Shown: positions 1 through 6,750, numbered from the stretch's first letter. The stretch: DNA of 7,817 nucleotides from JAGNRR01 sp964612525 (GCA_964612525.1 CAZTCQ010000104.1:1-7817), one strand, 5' to 3'. A program made the numbers and translations. The notes: generated by a model from the letters alone, not told the origin.

Positions 1-604
1 TAAGCATTTTGTATTGTACAATTTCGGCACTCGTCATCCAATGAATAGCGTTAGAAGGCGCCGCATTCAAAGTAAAGAAATAGAAATCAGAAGCGTCGCT
101 GGAGCTCATGCCAATGGTTAGGTAGTAATCCAAAAATAAATCGTGATCAGGATGGTTCATTGGTAAGTCTTTTCCTTCGGTGCCGTTTCCATCTGCCCAA
201 GAATGCACACCAAGATTGGCGTTGGCACCTAGGGTTCTTTTAGTGCCTGCCAAGAAAAAATCTACGGCACCTGAGGCTGCATAGCCGTTATCTGATATAT
301 GAATGTGCATGTTTTTGCTGTAGACAATACGCCCAATTTTTACATTGGTTTCGTCGTCATCTGAGCCGGGGCATTCTATCATATTAATGCGTGTAACCAG
401 CGGAAAGGCAGCAGTGATGTCGTTAAAATGGGTGAGCGTTTGGCTTACAATATCCCCGTTCATTTCCATAACAGTGTCACCCACAAGTACCTTGAAAATT
501 CCTTGCTCACGATTTTTGTTGCCAGTAAATTCTGGTTCTATTTCATCTTTTGTGCAAGAAAAAAATGCAATAGATAAACCTAGTACGTACAAAAAGTATT
601 TCAT
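1..604 (-). CDS. Probable surface lipoprotein with ClpP/crotonase-like fold (COG3904-like), 3' end cut by window edge
   Basis: My translation from the ATG at 604-602 gives 201 residues before the window edge, with no stop. The N-terminus is a lipoprotein signal: MKYF, a hydrophobic stretch, then FFS-C with the lipidated Cys at 17. The residues after it (C-T-K-D-E) resemble the acidic export signal of Bacteroidota surface lipoproteins, so it is probably exposed on the outer face of the outer membrane. The body resembles ClpP-like proteins of the COG3904 type, which databases often mislabel as alpha/beta hydrolases. A GYAASGAVDFFLAG block (107-120) places Ser111 where the ClpP-type nucleophile would be, and LGVHSWADG (131-139) places His134 as the likely second catalytic residue. 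A later HP-DH, LDYY, FYFFTLNAAP and IHWMT series fits what I recall of the same family. It has its own promoter, so it need not share the upstream acyltransferase transcript. The substrate is unknown. The fold is an inference from motifs; the lipoprotein call is stronger. Confidence 0.7.
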   Translation of the reverse strand, partial: MKYFLYVLGLSIAFFSCTKDEIEPEFTGNKNREQGIFKVLVGDTVMEMNGDIVSQTLTHFNDITAAFPLVTRINMIECPGSDDDETNVKIGRIVYSKNMHIHISDNGYAASGAVDFFLAGTKRTLGANANLGVHSWADGNGTEGKDLPMNHPDHDLFLDYYLTIGMSSSDASDFYFFTLNAAPSNAIHWMTSAEIVQYKML

Positions 605-622
605 TTGAATTCATTTAGAATA

Positions 623-653
623 CAAAAATAGAAGTTCGTGCTTGTGCCCACAA
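623..653 (-). promoter_or_regulatory. Bacteroidota-type promoter of the lipoprotein gene
   Basis: On the minus strand TATTTTTG (630-623) matches the -7 consensus TAnnTTTG exactly. TTG (653-651) lies 20 bases upstream, at the normal distance for the -33 element. Transcription would start near 618, giving a leader of about 14 bases. This is the only promoter in the window with both elements well matched. Confidence 0.6.
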
Positions 654-671
654 TAGCGAATATTCGCTATT
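652..671. repeat. Perfect 20-bp palindrome (AATAGCGAAT / ATTCGCTATT)
   Basis: The two 10-base halves are exact reverse complements with no spacer. The palindrome contains the stop codon of the acyltransferase gene (669-667) and overlaps the -33 element of the downstream lipoprotein gene by two bases (652-653). On the minus strand no T-run follows it, which argues against a standard intrinsic terminator for the acyltransferase. An operator for the lipoprotein promoter, or a transcript-end hairpin, are the two readings. Confidence 0.6.
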
Positions 672-1830
672 TATTTTCGTAATACTCTGCCTTGAAAGGA
701 TGGCGATTTTCCCAACCCTCTCCCAAAGTGTTTTCAAATCGGGCGGTAATTGTTTTTACAATTTCGTTGATGAAACGACTCTTTAATTTGTAAAACGTAT
801 AAAGATAATCTGGTTCACAACCTACTATGGCCTTGGCTTCTAGGGCAGTGCGTCCGAGTAAAAGTGTGTGACAGTTATTGGCGATGGCACATTCTACGCA
901 ATGGAACAGCATGTTGAAATACAAGGAATATTTTTGATTAATACTATAATCAAAGCCTATATAATTCATATCATGTACGCCGTCGTGTAAAATGGCCGAG
1001 GAAAACGCTATCATATTTTCAACGCCATTTTCAGCCAAAAAGAAACCAGTGACTTGGTATTTTTCGCCTAGGGATTTTTTTAGTTCTACTATAAAATCTT
1101 CGCTCAGTTCTCCCATACTCACTACTTGATTTTGAGTTACCTGTTTATAGAGCGCATGCATTTCTTTTTTATATGAAATGATTTCTTCTAGCTCCAAGGT
1201 TCGCGTCTGAACATCCGTAAATTTTTTGCGTGTGCTCTTAGCTCGGTTTCTATACTTTCGTTTTAGCTCGGCTTGATAATCATCAAAAGAATTCCAACTT
1301 TCTGGAATGTCTAGATGCATGGCGATATCGCTATCCATGCGTTGATATTCTTTCTTAGTTAAAAAATATTTGGCAATCGGTTTAGGAATATCCTTGATAA
1401 AGACACCTTGACTTTTAGTATACTTCATCATGTAGCTAATCGCGCCTTCCAATATTTTACTCCGATCTAAGCGGCTCAAACCTCTTTTATGAAACAAGAG
1501 CATTTGCGCATCATGCCTGAAGAGATTGCCAGCGACAAATAATTTGGGTTTTACGATATCAATCGAAGTTCGAATAAACCATTTTTTAAAGGCATTGCCC
1601 ACCAAGTTAAATTGTCCGCTATGCACTTGTAGCTGTTGGGCATATGCTTGTAAAATTAAGGTGTTGTTTGGGCAATAGCCTTCCACATAATAATTTTTAA
1701 TGTCAGGAGTGTTAGCTAATTCAGTAACACCAATTTTAGATGAATGCAAGGGGTGCTGTTCTTCCAGGGTTGAGTCCCAAGTGCTGGGGAGCTCCGCTAT
1801 AGAGTGGTACACTTTAAACTGAACTTGCAT
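667..1830 (-). CDS. GNAT/FemAB-like acyltransferase (peptidogalycan biosynthesis-type), 387 aa
   Basis: A soluble protein with no signal peptide, probably cytoplasmic. It resembles the large Bacteroidota group annotated as GNAT N-acetyltransferase or peptidogalycan biosynthesis protein (COG3146/FemAB-related), which has two GNAT-like lobes. Supporting features are a basic helix ELKRKYRNRAKSTRKK (188-203), like the segment before the acyl-CoA or aminoacyl-tRNA binding lobe in these proteins; a strand-rich core (residues 258-300, including GFFLAENG and MNYIGFDYS); and a C-terminal LLLGRTALEAKAIVGCEP (323-340) that matches my memory of a family signature. The donor and acceptor cannot be read from the sequence. 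The M23 peptidase and L,D-transpeptidase nearby make an envelope role plausible but do not prove it. The gene starts 30 bases after the thioredoxin-like gene on the same strand, with no promoter visible between them, so the two are probably co-transcribed. The stop is TAG inside a palindrome. Confidence 0.65.
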   Translation of the reverse strand: MQVQFKVYHSIAELPSTWDSTLEEQHPLHSSKIGVTELANTPDIKNYYVEGYCPNNTLILQAYAQQLQVHSGQFNLVGNAFKKWFIRTSIDIVKPKLFVAGNLFRHDAQMLLFHKRGLSRLDRSKILEGAISYMMKYTKSQGVFIKDIPKPIAKYFLTKKEYQRMDSDIAMHLDIPESWNSFDDYQAELKRKYRNRAKSTRKKFTDVQTRTLELEEIISYKKEMHALYKQVTQNQVVSMGELSEDFIVELKKSLGEKYQVTGFFLAENGVENMIAFSSAILHDGVHDMNYIGFDYSINQKYSLYFNMLFHCVECAIANNCHTLLLGRTALEAKAIVGCEPDYLYTFYKLKSRFINEIVKTITARFENTLGEGWENRHPFKAEYYENK

Positions 1831-1860
1831 AAATTCTTAGACTAGTTGGTCAGAATTTTC

Positions 1861-2367
1861 TTACTGATTGCTTTCTAAAATATCTAGTAGATCTTCTTCA
1901 ATACTTGTGTTCACGCTTTCAATAATTCGCCCTACTTCTTTAAACCGATCCATGACAATAATGGTTGGGACATATTTAATATTATAAATGAGGTGCTCAG
2001 CGTTCAAACCTTCTTTTCTTCGGTTGACGCCGTACATCTCCAAAGCATTAAAATCATAAGAAGCGTCTTCTAAGGTTCTATAAAGTTGGGGCAATAAGTG
2101 CTGTGTATCTTCGCACCAAGTCCCGATAAAGACGACCAATCGATATTTCGGCAAGAGTACTTTTAGTTTTTTAACTACATCCTCCCTGGCTTGATAGTCC
2201 GCATTGATCCACTTCAGCGTGCTTTCATTCTTAATGTCTTTAAACTTTATTTGCCCTCTCAACAAAGGCTTTTCCGTTTTTTGGTCTAATTCTCTGACAA
2301 AAGATTGCGCTTCGCTCGGAAGACTAAATGTTACAATTGTAAGGAGTGCTATTATTATTTTTTTCAT
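1861..2367 (-). CDS. Secreted thioredoxin-fold protein with single-cysteine WCEDT site, 168 aa
   Basis: The start ATG (2367-2365) opens a Sec signal peptide (MKKIIIALLTIVTFSLPSEA, likely cleaved before Gln21), so the protein is periplasmic or secreted. No lipobox is present. Residues 77-93 (LVVFIGTWCEDTQHLLP) form the thioredoxin strand and active-site helix, but the CxxC motif is C85-E-D-T88, so the resolving cysteine is absent. A cis-proline loop is present at VPT (133-135), followed by a strand and a conserved-looking Gly at 146. There is no other cysteine. A normal dithiol redox cycle is therefore impossible within one subunit; a mixed-disulfide, peroxidase-like or purely structural role remains open. 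I recall WCEDS/T variants as a recurrent Bacteroidota group, so this is probably not decay. The gene lies between merR (55-base spacer) and the acyltransferase (30-base spacer), all on the same strand. Confidence 0.75.
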   Translation of the reverse strand: MKKIIIALLTIVTFSLPSEAQSFVRELDQKTEKPLLRGQIKFKDIKNESTLKWINADYQAREDVVKKLKVLLPKYRLVVFIGTWCEDTQHLLPQLYRTLEDASYDFNALEMYGVNRRKEGLNAEHLIYNIKYVPTIIVMDRFKEVGRIIESVNTSIEEDLLDILESNQ

Positions 2368-2422
2368 TGTATTGTATGCTTTGTTATAGTACTGTTTAGA
2401 AAGAGAAATTAAGAAATTTATT

Positions 2423-2977
2423 CTAATTTTTCTCTTGAAGCGCTGTTTTCAAATCTACCAAAAAGCCACGAACTTTTTGTAAATTATCTACCATATCAAA
2501 TTCGGCTACTGTGCTTTTGCGCTTATTTTTTATCATATTCCGTGCACCGGCAATAGTCATTTTACGTTCTTTGAGCAGGTAGTAAATAATATTCAGACTT
2601 CGAATGTTGTGCTTGTTGTAATAACGGTCGCCCTTTTTATTTTTTTTAATTTTCCCGAGTTCTTTAAACTCTTTTTCCCAAAACCGGAGTAGTGAAGCAT
2701 TGACATCAAACATTTTAGCCACCTCACTAATCGTATAGTATACCTTACTTAGTTTTTTTTCGTCAACCTTGTCTTGACTTTTCTCTTCGGTCACTTTATC
2801 TGTTAGGACTACTTTTTTCTCTGGAGCTGCTCCCAGACTTTTTTGCTTTGTTGCGTTAGTACTTTCCTCTTTTGTTAACTTAGGAGCTGGCTTTTCTTTT
2901 TCCACTTTGACTTTGGGTTTTTTAACCAAAGGCTTGGGAGCTTCCATTTTATTACCAAAAAGATCAAATTGGTCCAT
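2423..2977 (-). CDS. MerR family transcriptional regulator with charged N-terminal tail, 184 aa
   Basis: Residues 80-150 form a MerR winged-helix DNA-binding domain: YYTISEVAKMFDVNASLLRFWEKEF (helix-turn-helix), then a Lys-rich wing ending in GDRYYNKHNI (116-125), then a helical segment with KMTIAGARNMIK. The C-terminus is only a short helix (about 160-182) for dimerisation; no effector domain or metal-binding cysteines are present. The first 75 residues are low-complexity, rich in Lys, Glu and Pro, and probably disordered. Within them QFDLF (3-7) resembles the sliding-clamp binding pentapeptide. The first ATG is used here. A second in-frame Met at residue 11 is a real alternative, because the -7 element lies only six bases before the first ATG. 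This gene follows the M23 peptidase gene on the same strand after a 203-base spacer. Its regulatory target is unknown; MerR proteins often control their own or adjacent genes. Confidence 0.85.
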   Translation of the reverse strand: MDQFDLFGNKMEAPKPLVKKPKVKVEKEKPAPKLTKEESTNATKQKSLGAAPEKKVVLTDKVTEEKSQDKVDEKKLSKVYYTISEVAKMFDVNASLLRFWEKEFKELGKIKKNKKGDRYYNKHNIRSLNIIYYLLKERKMTIAGARNMIKNKRKSTVAEFDMVDNLQKVRGFLVDLKTALQEKN

Positions 2978-2983
2978 TGTCTA

Positions 2984-2991
2984 CAAATTTA
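2984..2991 (-). promoter_or_regulatory. -7 promoter element of the MerR gene
   Basis: TAAATTTG on the minus strand matches TAnnTTTG exactly and ends six bases before the ATG. No TTG is found 17-23 bases upstream, so the -33 element is weak or absent. A start a few bases downstream would give a leaderless mRNA, or a leader of about 30 bases if translation begins at Met11. No other gene or RNA is visible in the 2978-3180 spacer. Confidence 0.45.
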
Positions 2992-3154
2992 ATACTTTTT
3001 TGATTACTGAGAACCGTGGTGCCATCTAAGCTTGACACTAGTAAGAATTTATTTTAATCCACCTCATCGTTACCTATCTCTATGACGGTACAAGCTGTCA
3101 ACAGAGGAGACTTAGAATCTTAAATTAAATAATGTACAAAATATGTCCTCAGCT

Positions 3155-3174
3155 GGCGGAGGGAAGGGAGGTGG
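3155..3174 (+). other. G-rich mirror-symmetric purine tract just past the M23 stop
   Basis: The core GGAGGGAAGGGAGG (3158-3171) reads the same in both directions along one strand, and it is flanked by further GG pairs (3155-3156 and 3173-3174). There are six G-runs of two or three bases, unusual in this AT-rich sequence. It begins seven bases downstream of the M23 stop codon, with the G-rich strand being the template strand for that gene. It could form a two-tetrad quadruplex or triplex and act as a transcription roadblock, or it could be chance. Confidence 0.35.
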
Positions 3175-3180
3175 CTAAAC

Positions 3181-4143
3181 TTAATCAAAACTTTGATTAC
3201 TTTGACGAGACATTTCGAGTACTTTATTATAATCCTCAATCGCTAAGTCATTGTAGAAAAAATGAATGGGGTCTATTTTTTGCCCCTTGCGTTCTACTTC
3301 ATAATGTAAGTGTGGTCCCGTACTTTTTCCGGTGCTACCTACGTAGCCAATTACTTCACCTCTTTTTACAGGGCCGCTCGTTTTCTTAATTTTTACCATG
3401 TGACAGTAGTGGGTGCGGTAGCCATAGCCATGATTGATCCAAACTTGATTACCATATCCGCCCGTGCTATAGTCGGCCTGCTCAATCGTGCCGTTCCCCG
3501 TTGCATAAATTGGCGTGCCTTGAGGAGCGGAAAAATCAAGCCCGGCGTGAAATTTTCTAATTTTATAAATTGGATCGACTCGGTAACCAAAGCCGGAGGC
3601 AATGCGTTTCAAATTTTTATTCGAGACGGGTTGAATGGAAGGGATGCTCAAAAGGAGTTGTTCTTTATTTTTGATAAAAGAAAGCAAGCTGTCATACGAA
3701 GTGTTTTGTGCTTTCATCTCTTGGTCCAAACTCTTCATTTTCTCTTCGATGGAGGAAATAAGCTCAACATTAGAATAGGATGAAATTTTTCGTTGCTCAT
3801 CTAATTTGTTCTCCAATCGTTTACTCTCGATGGGATCCGCTTCAAAAATAATACGGTAAACTTCATTGTCGCGCTGTCTGAGTTCTTTGAGTTTTTTTTG
3901 AGTGAAGTTGATTTGCTTTTGTAGCAGGGTATATTTGCTTTGAAGCGATACCATTTCATTCTGCATTCGTTTTTCTCGTGGAGATCCAATGTATTTAAAG
4001 GCCAAGGCAACAATAATCCAAGCGGCTACCAGTATCCCACTAAGTACGCCTACTACCCTAAAAATTTTGAGCCAAATGCTCACCTTGTGTGGCTCAAACT
4101 GTTGGCTTTCCTTGCTGTAAATGTATTTTACCTTCTTACTCAA
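3181..4143 (-). CDS. M23 family metallopeptidase with N-terminal membrane anchor and coiled coil, 320 aa
   Basis: Predicted cell-wall peptidase (peptidoglycan endopeptidase, or a degenerate activator as in EnvC-type proteins). Order of parts: short cytoplasmic N-terminus (1-22), one membrane helix (about 23-50), periplasmic coiled coil (about 58-165), then the M23/LytM domain (about 178-295). The metal and catalytic residues all appear present: H199xxxD203 in FHAGLDFSAP, His248 in THYCHM, and H278xH280 in GPHLHYEV. It is therefore probably an active zinc enzyme. The start is TTG (4143-4141): an in-frame stop lies ten codons upstream, no ATG or GTG lies between, and the next in-frame Met (60) would remove the membrane helix. 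The N-terminal KKVKYIYSKES fits the Bacteroidota members I recall. It is divergent from alaS across 132 bases and upstream of merR. Its promoter overlaps a 17-bp inverted repeat. Confidence 0.88.
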   Translation of the reverse strand: MSKKVKYIYSKESQQFEPHKVSIWLKIFRVVGVLSGILVAAWIIVALAFKYIGSPREKRMQNEMVSLQSKYTLLQKQINFTQKKLKELRQRDNEVYRIIFEADPIESKRLENKLDEQRKISSYSNVELISSIEEKMKSLDQEMKAQNTSYDSLLSFIKNKEQLLLSIPSIQPVSNKNLKRIASGFGYRVDPIYKIRKFHAGLDFSAPQGTPIYATGNGTIEQADYSTGGYGNQVWINHGYGYRTHYCHMVKIKKTSGPVKRGEVIGYVGSTGKSTGPHLHYEVERKGQKIDPIHFFYNDLAIEDYNKVLEMSRQSNQSFD

Positions 4144-4179
4144 AGTGGCTATAAAAGTAATGGGTTTCGATTACAAGAA

Positions 4180-4211
4180 CAAACCTTCCATGTCTATCTA
4201 ATTTAAGGCAA
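4180..4211 (-). promoter_or_regulatory. Candidate promoter of the M23 peptidase gene
   Basis: On the minus strand AAGGTTTG (4187-4180) matches TAnnTTTG with one mismatch, and TTG (4211-4209) lies 21 bases upstream. Transcription would begin near 4174, leaving a leader of about 30 bases before the TTG start. Both elements overlap the inverted repeat at 4181-4227. Confidence 0.35.
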
Positions 4212-4227
4212 TAGACATGGAAGGTTT
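4181..4227. repeat. Perfect 17-bp inverted repeat in the alaS/M23 divergent promoter region
   Basis: The left arm AAACCTTCCATGTCTAT (4181-4197) and the right arm ATAGACATGGAAGGTTT (4211-4227) are exact reverse complements around a 13-base spacer. The repeat ends 15 bases before the alaS -7 element, so its right arm covers the alaS -33 region, and its left arm covers the M23 -7 element. Neither side is followed by a T-run, and both genes point away from it, so a terminator is unlikely. A shared operator is the favoured reading. Confidence 0.75.
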
Positions 4228-4242
4228 CTAAAGGGATTCGTT

Positions 4243-4250
4243 TATTTTTG
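4243..4250 (+). promoter_or_regulatory. -7 promoter element of alaS
   Basis: TATTTTTG matches TAnnTTTG exactly and lies 25 bases before the alaS ATG, giving a leader of about 20 bases. No TTG is present at the usual -33 distance; that position falls in the right arm of the inverted repeat. Confidence 0.5.
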
Positions 4251-4275
4251 TTGTCGAAAATTGGTTTTTATAATT

Positions 4276-6683
4276 ATGCTTACAGCTAACGAAATACGCC
4301 AGAAGTTTTTAGATTTTTTCCAATCCAAAAATCATAAAATTGTGCCCAGTGCGCCGATAGTGCTCAAGGATGATCCTACCCTGATGTTTAACAATGCTGG
4401 GATGGTTCAGTTTAAAGATTATTTTTTGGGCAACAAGATAGCCGAGCATAAACGAGTGGTAGACACTCAGAAGTGTTTGCGCGTAAGCGGAAAGCACAAT
4501 GACTTAGAGGAAGTAGGTGTAGATCATTATCACCATACCATGTTTGAGATGTTGGGGAATTGGAGTTTTGGCGAATACTTTAAGGCCGAGGCGATAGCTT
4601 GGAGTTGGGAGTTTCTGACCGACGTATTGGGAATAGATAAAGACAGATTGTACGCAAGTGTTTTTGAAGGAGACAAAGCGGATGGCATTCCACCAAGTGA
4701 AATTGCGCTTAGAGAATGGCAGAAAATTTTGCCGCAAGAACAAATCGTTTTTGGAAACAAAAAAGATAATTTTTGGGAGATGGGTGAAACGGGTCCGTGT
4801 GGTCCGTGTAGTGAAATTCACATAGACATGCGCTCGGATGAAGAACGTGCCAAAGTGCCTGGCCGTGATTTGGTAAACATGGATCACGAGCAGGTGATTG
4901 AAATTTGGAACAATGTATTCATCCAATACAATCGTAAAAAAGATAGAAGCCTTGAACCGCTGCCCTCTAAGCATGTAGACACGGGTATGGGTTTTGAGCG
5001 TCTGGTTCGTGTGATACAAAATAAAAAATCGAATTATGATACGGATATTTTTATGCCGTACATCAATCAAGTTGAAAAAATAACGGGTAAAAAATATAAA
5101 GGAACTCCGAGTAAAGCGGACGTAGCTTTTAGAGTAATTGCTGATCATATTCGGGCGATTAGTTTTACGATAGCCGATGGTCAGTTGCCGAGTAATACGG
5201 GCGCGGGCTATGTAGTGCGCAGAATTTTGCGCAGGGCGGTTCGTTATTATTATTCATACCTTGATTATAAAAAACCACTCTTACATGAATTGTTGCCCAT
5301 CCTGGCTGATGGATTTCAGGATGTTTTCCCTGAGGTGAAAGAACAAGAAGCGTTTATAAAGAATGTAATTNNNNNNNNNNNNNNNNNNNNNNNNNNNNNN
5401 NNNNNNNNNNNNNNNNNNNNNNNNNNNNNNNNNNNNNNNNNNNNNNNNNNNNNNNNNNNNNNNNNNNNNNTGCAAAAACTAAAGTGCTGCAGTACCGTAA
5501 AGTGAGTGCCAAGAATAAATCGTTTTATCAATTTGTATTAGCCGAAACGCCTTTCTATGCTGAGAGTGGAGGACAAGTGGGTGATAAAGGTTCCTTACTT
5601 TTTAATGATAAATTGATTCAAGTATTCGACACGAAAAAAGAGAATGATTTAATACTACATTTTACTAAAGAGCTGCCCGAAGATGTTGCCTGCGTGGTTA
5701 AAGCTGCTGTGAATGTAACCAACCGTCATGAAACGTCTGAGCATCATTCGGCTACCCATTTATTACATGCTGCTTTGCGCAAAATGTTGGGTGAGCATGT
5801 GGCACAAAAAGGAAGTTTGGTAAACAAGGATCATTTGCGTTTTGACTTTAGTCATTTAGAAAAAGTAAGTGAAGAAGAGCAGCGTCATATTGAAGAATTG
5901 GTCAACCAAAAAATACGTGAAAACGTACCCGTTGTAATAAAAACCATGACGAAAGACGAAGCGGTGGCTATGGGTGCCATGGCACTCTTTGGTGAAAAAT
6001 ATGGTGATGAAGTGCGGGTAGTGATTATGGACGAGAAGTACTCTATTGAACTTTGTGGCGGTACGCATGTGGGCAGCACGGGTGAATTGGGCTTTTTTAA
6101 AATTATTAGCGAAGGAGCGATTGCTGCCGGTGTAAGAAGAATAGAGGCGGTAACTGGGGCTAAGGCAGAAAGATATATTCATGAATCATTGGATGATTTA
6201 TCGACGATCAAACATCAATTCAAAAATCCAAAATCGATTACAAAAGCGGTGGAGCAATTGGCTGAAGAAAAGTCTAAACTGCAAAAAGAAATAGAAAAAT
6301 TAGAAGATAAAATTCGTTGGCAAAAAGTAGATGGTTTACTACAGCACGTGGAGGATCGTTCGGGTATTTCTTTTTTAGGAGAAAAAGTAGAAGCAAACTC
6401 GGCTGACGATGTCAAGAAAATGTGTTTTGCCTTGAAGCAAAAAGTTGATGATCCTGTTGTGGTTCTTTGTGGGAATATTAACGGTAAAGCCAATGTGTGC
6501 ATTTTGATAGATGACGAGTTACAAAAAGAAAAAGGTATTTCAGCCAAGCAATGGATTAAAGAAATTGTAGCGCCGCGTATCAAAGGCGGTGGTGGTGGAC
6601 AGGATAATTTTGCCAGTGCCGGCGGTCAACTGACCGATAAATTTGACGAAATTATTTCAGAAATTAAATCACAATTAACGTAG
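4276..6683 (+). CDS. alaS: Alanyl-tRNA synthetase, one gene interrupted by an assembly gap
   Basis: AlaRS charges tRNA-Ala with alanine in the cytoplasm and clears mischarged Ser or Gly. Before the gap, 365 residues carry the class II catalytic core: N-terminal MLTANEIRQKFLDFF, motif 2 region around CLRVSGKHNDLEEVG (67-81) and GNWSFGEYF, CGPCSEIH (175-182), and motif 3 near NTGAGYVVRRILRR (307-320). After the gap, reading from 5472, another 403 residues carry TPFYAESGGQVGDKG, the editing site HxxxH (HHSATH, near 5745) paired with CGGTH (6054-6068), a coiled-coil region (about 6235-6320), and the C-terminal domain with GGGGGQDNFASAGG. The 768 visible residues against a usual 870-880 leave about 105-110 in the gap, covering part of the tRNA-binding domain. 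The ATG at 4276 is preferred over an in-frame TTG at 4261, because family N-termini begin at this point. The frame change across the Ns is an artefact of the placeholder length. Confidence 0.97.
5371..5470. other. Assembly gap of 100 Ns inside alaS
   Basis: Exactly 100 unknown bases, a standard scaffolding placeholder. The upstream reading frame ends on a complete codon at 5370 and the downstream frame resumes at 5472, so the true length must be 2 modulo 3 for an intact gene. 100 does not satisfy this. From the missing family segment I estimate about 315-335 bases. Confidence 0.9.
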
Positions 6684-6702
6684 CTTTTACGCTAGAGTCC
6701 AA

Positions 6703-6710
6703 TAGATTTG
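6703..6710 (+). promoter_or_regulatory. Candidate -7 promoter element of the L,D-transpeptidase gene
   Basis: TAGATTTG matches TAnnTTTG exactly. It starts 20 bases after the alaS stop and ends 40 bases before the next ATG. No TTG is found at -33 spacing, and no terminator is visible between the genes, so read-through from alaS is also possible. Confidence 0.35.
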
Positions 6711-6750
6711 TTCAACTTTAAAGAGCTTTAAGAGTCTCTATCTACGGTTT

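Noticed and set aside
345..608. Plus-strand open frame near the left end
   Set aside because: It is antisense to the lipoprotein gene, whose lipobox, promoter and family-like motifs make the minus strand the coding strand.
2978..3180. tRNA or small RNA gene in the spacer between the M23 and MerR genes
   Set aside because: I see no cloverleaf, no strong hairpin with a T-run, and only a weak five-pair stem near 3082-3097.
3310..3783. Open frame of 157 codons on the plus strand
   Set aside because: It is antisense to the conserved M23 catalytic domain, with no domain or signal of its own.
4144..4275. T-box, riboswitch or attenuator ahead of alaS
   Set aside because: The inverted repeat lies upstream of the predicted alaS transcription start, and there is no T-box core, leader peptide or T-run terminator.
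4504..5148. Long open frame of 214 codons on the minus strand inside alaS
   Set aside because: It lies wholly antisense to well-conserved AlaRS sequence, its translation has no recognisable domain, and its Phe/Thr/Arg-rich composition is typical of a shadow frame.
4261..5505. alaS N-terminal part as a separate gene starting at TTG 4261 and ending at 5505
   Set aside because: The 3' end past the Ns is an out-of-frame artefact of the 100-base placeholder, and the ATG at 4276 matches the usual AlaRS N-terminus.
6584..6600. G-rich run GGCGGTGGTGGTGGA as a quadruplex or slippage site
   Set aside because: It encodes the conserved glycine run of the AlaRS C-terminal domain, which explains it fully.
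5484..6683. A second independent AlaRS-like or stand-alone editing protein (AlaX) starting at 5484
   Set aside because: The frame is open back to the gap edge with AlaRS-like sequence, and it continues through the C-terminal domain, so it is the second half of the same alaS gene.
6716..6736. Small hairpin TTAAAG-AG-CTTTAA between alaS and the L,D-transpeptidase gene as a terminator
   Set aside because: It has six AT-rich base pairs, a two-base loop and no T-run, too weak to call.
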